The notes beneath the pieces are model-generated. The model was given only the letters and a program-made list of their open reading frames with translations, had not been told where the DNA came from and did not search any database. From the NCBI GenBank assembly GCA_021325515.1, contig JAJPHC010000031.1, positions 38,725 through 102,724 of the forward strand: a stretch of 64,000 nt of DNA, written 5' to 3'. Numbering within the stretch: the stretch's first letter is position 1; every line of letters starts with the position of its first letter. The stretch comes from Acidobacteriota bacterium. Its GTDB lineage: Bacteria > Acidobacteriota > Thermoanaerobaculia > Gp7-AA8. This document shows, in pieces, positions 61,126-64,000 of this stretch. Position numbers and translations under genes: made by a program.

Positions 61126-62252
61126 CACCTCTCTCCGTAAAATCCCAGGAGGGCGCGGGCGATCGCCTGGTTGTCGTATCGCGTGCGCACCGACTCCCGC
61201 GCGGCGTGCCCAAGGCGCGCTGCTGCGACGGGATCCTGAAGGAGCTGCACCACCGCATCTGCGAATGACGCGAGATCGTCCGCGATCATGATGTCCTGCC
61301 CCGGCGTCACATCGATTCCGCCTGCGCCGAGCGTCGTGGCCACCACCGGCTTGCCGAGGGCCATGGCCTCGAGCACTTTGATCCGCATTCCGCCGCCCGC
61401 GAACAGCGGCGCGAGCATCACGGACTGGCGCGCCATGAAGGCATTCGCATCGGGCACAGGCCCGACGTACGCGGCATCGCGCAACCAGGAGGGCGGCGAG
61501 CTCCCGGCGATCGAGAGCCGCGCGGCAGGAAGCTTCGAGCGCACGAGCGGCCAGAGGCGGCTAACGATCCACTGCACCGCCTCCTGATTCGGCCGGAAAT
61601 CGAGCGAGCCGATGAAGCCTGCGGTCAGAGGCTCGGGCTCGGACGGCGGCCCCACGGCGACGCCGCACGGCGCGACATGAATCGGCTTCGTGCAGCCCAG
61701 CGCGCGAAAGGTCGCGGCATCATCGCGCGTGATCGTCACGATCGCGTCGGGCGTGTCGAGCTGCCGCACCTCATACCGCCGCAGCGACGCGGCAACGGCC
61801 CGCAACGCGGCACGGCGCAGCGGATTCCGCGACTGCCCGGCGAGCCGCTCCCAGATCTGAAACTCGACATTCAGCGACCGCAGCACGACGAGCGCGCTCT
61901 TCGCCTGCCGCGCGTAGGGGAGGAGAAACGGGCTCTCGATCTGGACGACGTCCGGCCGGAACCGGCGGATGGTCTCATCGAGCGCACGGCGGAAATGCTC
62001 CGACACGAATCGCGCGACGAGAAGCGGCGCGGATCGCAACGCACCCAGAGACGGCCGCGACGTGTCGATGTCGACCGCGCGCAACGGCAGCGGCGCGCCG
62101 CCCGGATCGACGCGATGCTTCTTCGGATTCAGCGCCAGCACCTCGACGTCGGCTCCCGCGTGTGCGAGTCCTTCCGCGAGGCGAGCCATCGCCAGGCGCC
62201 CGCCGTCGATCGGCGGCCAGGGAGGACGGGGTGCGAGGATGAGGATGCGCAT
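61125..62252 (-). CDS. Family 4 glycosyltransferase
   Basis: 375 residues, full GT-B layout: MRILILAPRPPWPPIDGGRLAMARLAEGL (P-x-P-x-x-x-G opening), DVVQIESPFLLPYARQAK, then LTAGFIGSLDFRPNQEAVQWIV and MLAPLFAGGGMRIKVLEAMALGKPVVATTLGAGG with the family's G-G-x-R-x-K and E-x7 motif. It resembles the sugar transferases with PEP-CTERM/exosortase-type glycan clusters (similar to TIGR03087-like), which I state as a resemblance only. The ATG overlaps the stop of the upstream phosphatase-like gene by one base. Its C-terminus ends at the repeat array. Confidence 0.88.
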   Translation of the reverse strand: MRILILAPRPPWPPIDGGRLAMARLAEGLAHAGADVEVLALNPKKHRVDPGGAPLPLRAVDIDTSRPSLGALRSAPLLVARFVSEHFRRALDETIRRFRPDVVQIESPFLLPYARQAKSALVVLRSLNVEFQIWERLAGQSRNPLRRAALRAVAASLRRYEVRQLDTPDAIVTITRDDAATFRALGCTKPIHVAPCGVAVGPPSEPEPLTAGFIGSLDFRPNQEAVQWIVSRLWPLVRSKLPAARLSIAGSSPPSWLRDAAYVGPVPDANAFMARQSVMLAPLFAGGGMRIKVLEAMALGKPVVATTLGAGGIDVTPGQDIMIADDLASFADAVVQLLQDPVAAARLGHAARESVRTRYDNQAIARALLGFYGER

Positions 62253-63724
62253 CAGCGGAGCATGGCACGCAACTGCGGCTGAGCGGGATCGATGGCCAGC
62301 GACTTCTCGAATGCGGTGCGCGCGCCGGCCTCGTCGCCGAGGCAGAGACTCGCCGCGCCGATCGAAGCGTAGAGCAGCGCGTTGTCGCCGGCGATCGGCG
62401 CCGCGCGATGAAAATCGTCGAGTGCGCCGCGGCAGTCGCGCTTCTCCATCCGGTAACGGCCGCGCATCATCAGCCAGTGCGGTTGCGTCGCGTCGATGGA
62501 GATCGCTTCGTCCAGCAGCCGGTCCGCGCGAGGAAGGTCAACATGTTTACGATGCAGCAGCTCGCTGAGGTTCCACAGCGCGCTCGCGCTGTGCGGATCG
62601 ATCTGCAGCGCTGCTTCGAACGCCTTGATCGCCTCCTCATCGCGATGCTGCTCGAGCAGGATGAGCGCTTCATTGTCGAAAGACGCCGCGGTGCGGGTCC
62701 CCTTGTACGACGCCGGCGCATGCGCGGACTCGCTGCTGCCGATGTACCCCAGCGCCTTCAGATTCGCGATCGCTTCGTCGTTCTGCTTGCCATCGTGCGA
62801 GGCGGCCGGCGCCCTGGTCTGCCGCCACTCGCGGCGGTACCCGCCGACGTCCGGAGGCAGCCCGAGCATCTGCAGCAGCATCGGCGTGATGCACTGCGCC
62901 GCCGCGCACGCCGGCGCCCCTTTGGGGACGACGAGGATTCCTTCATCGCGATGCCATTTCGCCGCGGTGGCGACCGCAGTGCTGGAGACTCTGATCTTCG
63001 CCGCGTCATCCCAGGCGAAGCCGTGATCGGAGGCGATCACCAGCTCCGCGCCGCTCTTCGCGTACTCGCCGAGGATGGCGTCGATGCGGGCGAAGTAGCG
63101 GCGGACGTCGTCCGCATGCTCCGGTGACGACGCGTAGAGATGGCCGATGATGTCCGTCCCCTGAAAGTAGACGATCGCGAGATCGGGATTGTCCTTTGCG
63201 ATGGCAGACTGCGCGGCGCGCCGGACGTTTTCGGTCTGTTCGAGCATCCGCTGCCAGGGGTCGGTGCTGTGCCCCTCGACCTGCCGGTCGGAGACGATCG
63301 TGCCGTTGACGTTCTCCGGAGGCTCCGTTGCCCACATGCCGATCACGTCAACATGTTGACCTTTCATCGTGAGCATGTTCCAGATGGCGGGAACGCGCCG
63401 CTCGTCGCTGGTGATCAGCTCCTTCTCGCCGGTCATCGGGTTGAAGCGCGCGAAGTCGAGGATGCGATGATCGAGAGGCGAGACGCCGGTCATCATCGTC
63501 GTCCAGACGAGAGGGGAGAGGGGCGGGTGCTGGGTGAGCATCACCCGTTTTTCTCCGGCATGAACGATGCTTAGGAGGTTCGGCATGGTGCCGCCGGCCA
63601 TGAATCGATCGAGGAGCTGCCAGTCGGCGCCATCGAGGCCGATGAAGACGACCCGTTTCCGTTCCGTCACCCGATGACAGGAAAAAACTGTGAGCAGGAT
63701 CACGACGAGAAGGCGGCGGAGCAT
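62252..63724 (-). CDS. Alkaline-phosphatase-superfamily lipoprotein with TPR repeats
   Basis: 490 residues. The start MLRRLLVVILLTVFSC resembles a lipobox ending at Cys16. The catalytic part is of the type I phosphodiesterase/nucleotide pyrophosphatase type: VVFIGLDGADWQLL with the first metal-binding Asp, LSPLVWTTMMTGVSPLDH with a Thr nucleophile candidate, VIASDHGFAWDD with the later Asp and His. About 360-490 is a run of TPRs (EAIKAFEAALQIDPHSASALWNLSEL, AISIDATQPHWLMMRG). It may hydrolyse or transfer a phospho- or sulpho-group on the glycan (inference); substrate unknown. Confidence 0.85.
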   Translation of the reverse strand: MLRRLLVVILLTVFSCHRVTERKRVVFIGLDGADWQLLDRFMAGGTMPNLLSIVHAGEKRVMLTQHPPLSPLVWTTMMTGVSPLDHRILDFARFNPMTGEKELITSDERRVPAIWNMLTMKGQHVDVIGMWATEPPENVNGTIVSDRQVEGHSTDPWQRMLEQTENVRRAAQSAIAKDNPDLAIVYFQGTDIIGHLYASSPEHADDVRRYFARIDAILGEYAKSGAELVIASDHGFAWDDAAKIRVSSTAVATAAKWHRDEGILVVPKGAPACAAAQCITPMLLQMLGLPPDVGGYRREWRQTRAPAASHDGKQNDEAIANLKALGYIGSSESAHAPASYKGTRTAASFDNEALILLEQHRDEEAIKAFEAALQIDPHSASALWNLSELLHRKHVDLPRADRLLDEAISIDATQPHWLMMRGRYRMEKRDCRGALDDFHRAAPIAGDNALLYASIGAASLCLGDEAGARTAFEKSLAIDPAQPQLRAMLR

Positions 63725-63747
63725 TTAGGTTGAGTGTATTGCAGCTG

Positions 63748-63817
63748 ACCAGCGGCAGGCCCACCCGGAGGCCGGACGTTCCAACGGTGCCGGCTTTCGA
63801 GAGTGAGCGCTGCTGGT
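63748..63817 (+). ncRNA. Possible small structured RNA upstream of a terminator
   Basis: A 9-bp closing stem (ACCAGCGGC at 63748 with GCTGCTGGT at 63809, one G-U) encloses a GCCGG/CCGGC hairpin (63771-63775/6390-63794 region). It is followed at once by a strong forward terminator although no forward-strand gene precedes it. No known RNA family is recognisable, so this is a structure-based guess. Confidence 0.3.
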
Positions 63818-63825
63818 AAGTTCTC

Positions 63826-63860
63826 GCGGCGCGCCGCCCACCGGCGCGCCGCATTTTTTT
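63826..63860 (+). terminator. Strong Rho-independent terminator
   Basis: Perfect 11-bp hairpin (63826-63836 and 63842-63852, stem GCGGCGCGCCG, loop CCCAC) followed by seven T (63854-63860). A second 8-bp hairpin (63862-63882) followed by ATTTTTCATTTT comes right after. It is oriented for forward transcription, while the neighbouring gene is on the reverse strand. Confidence 0.85.
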
Positions 63861-63973
63861 GGGGAGGCCAACGCGGCCTTCCATTTTTCATTTTGAATTC
63901 TGGGGCTTCACACTTTTCAGTGGGTGATTTCGAAGATCTTGCGGATCCCAGCGCAGCAAGACCGCACCAGAGA

Positions 63974-64000
63974 TTGAACGCAGAACGCAGAACGCAGAAT
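63974..64000. repeat. AACGCAG tandem repeat at the window end
   Basis: Three copies of AACGCAG/GAACGCAGA words up to the last base; the array may continue past the window. The bases 63883-63973 hold nothing I can identify. Confidence 0.6.

Noticed and set aside
63748..63817. SRP RNA, tmRNA or 6S RNA
   Set aside because: Too short or lacking the conserved SRP GGAA/GCAG loops and other family signatures.

Overview
The window looks like a chromosomal segment of a high-GC, Gram-negative (two-membrane) bacterium. Type IV pilus genes, an ExbB/ExbD/TonB energy-transducing set, two TonB-dependent receptors (one with an Oar-like carboxypeptidase-regulatory N-terminus), FHA/GAF/PP2C signalling and many secreted Ig-like, cohesin-like and dockerin proteins together suggest Acidobacteriota or a related lineage. 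That placement is inference; there is no rRNA or marker gene to fix it. I see no phage, integrase or insertion-sequence genes.

Layout. 0-2.8 kb: pilus motor genes (5' end of pilC, and a HEAT-repeat/PilT fusion). 2.9-6.0 kb: a membrane-fused spermidine-synthase-like protein. 6.0-15.4 kb: reverse-strand type IV pilus cluster (very large PilX and PilW, PilV, FimT/GspH, a PilS/NtrB-like kinase and the prepilin peptidase PilD), then selC, the tRNA for selenocysteine. 15.5-18.1 kb: exbD, exbD, exbB, tonB. 18.2-20.6 kb: a Cys/His-rich small protein, tRNA-Ala(GGC) and a secreted PQQ-type propeller. 20.8-29.5 kb: a 2066-residue dockerin-containing surface protein followed by two paralogous cohesin-like proteins. 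29.5-36.1 kb: a tightly overlapping operon of YfiR-like protein, hybrid histidine kinase, REC-GGDEF protein and TonB-dependent receptor. 36.2-37.1 kb: BFD-like [2Fe-2S] protein, an ArsC-like selenoprotein and a small membrane protein. 37.1-42.3 kb: two paralogous secreted metzincin proteases with Ig-like repeats. 42.4-49.1 kb: a thioredoxin-TPR selenoprotein, an S9 peptidase, VanZ-like protein and the Oar-like receptor. 49.2-50.8 kb: FHA-GAF-PP2C phosphatase. 50.9-63.7 kb: a surface polysaccharide locus (O-antigen ligase, initiating sugar transferase, five glycosyltransferase proteins, ABC exporter, alkaline-phosphatase-superfamily TPR protein).

The most important finding is that the window encodes selenocysteine use. 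selC is present, and two genes that look broken by UGA read straight through as selenoproteins (UxxC redox motifs at 36502 and 43530), each followed by a stem-loop; the first has a GGUC apical loop. Ordinary gene callers would truncate or miss both. Other notable points are the dockerin/cohesin neighbours, the YfiR-kinase-GGDEF-receptor operon, the HEAT-PilT fusion, and a set of intergenic elements built from short tandem repeats facing their own inverted copies.
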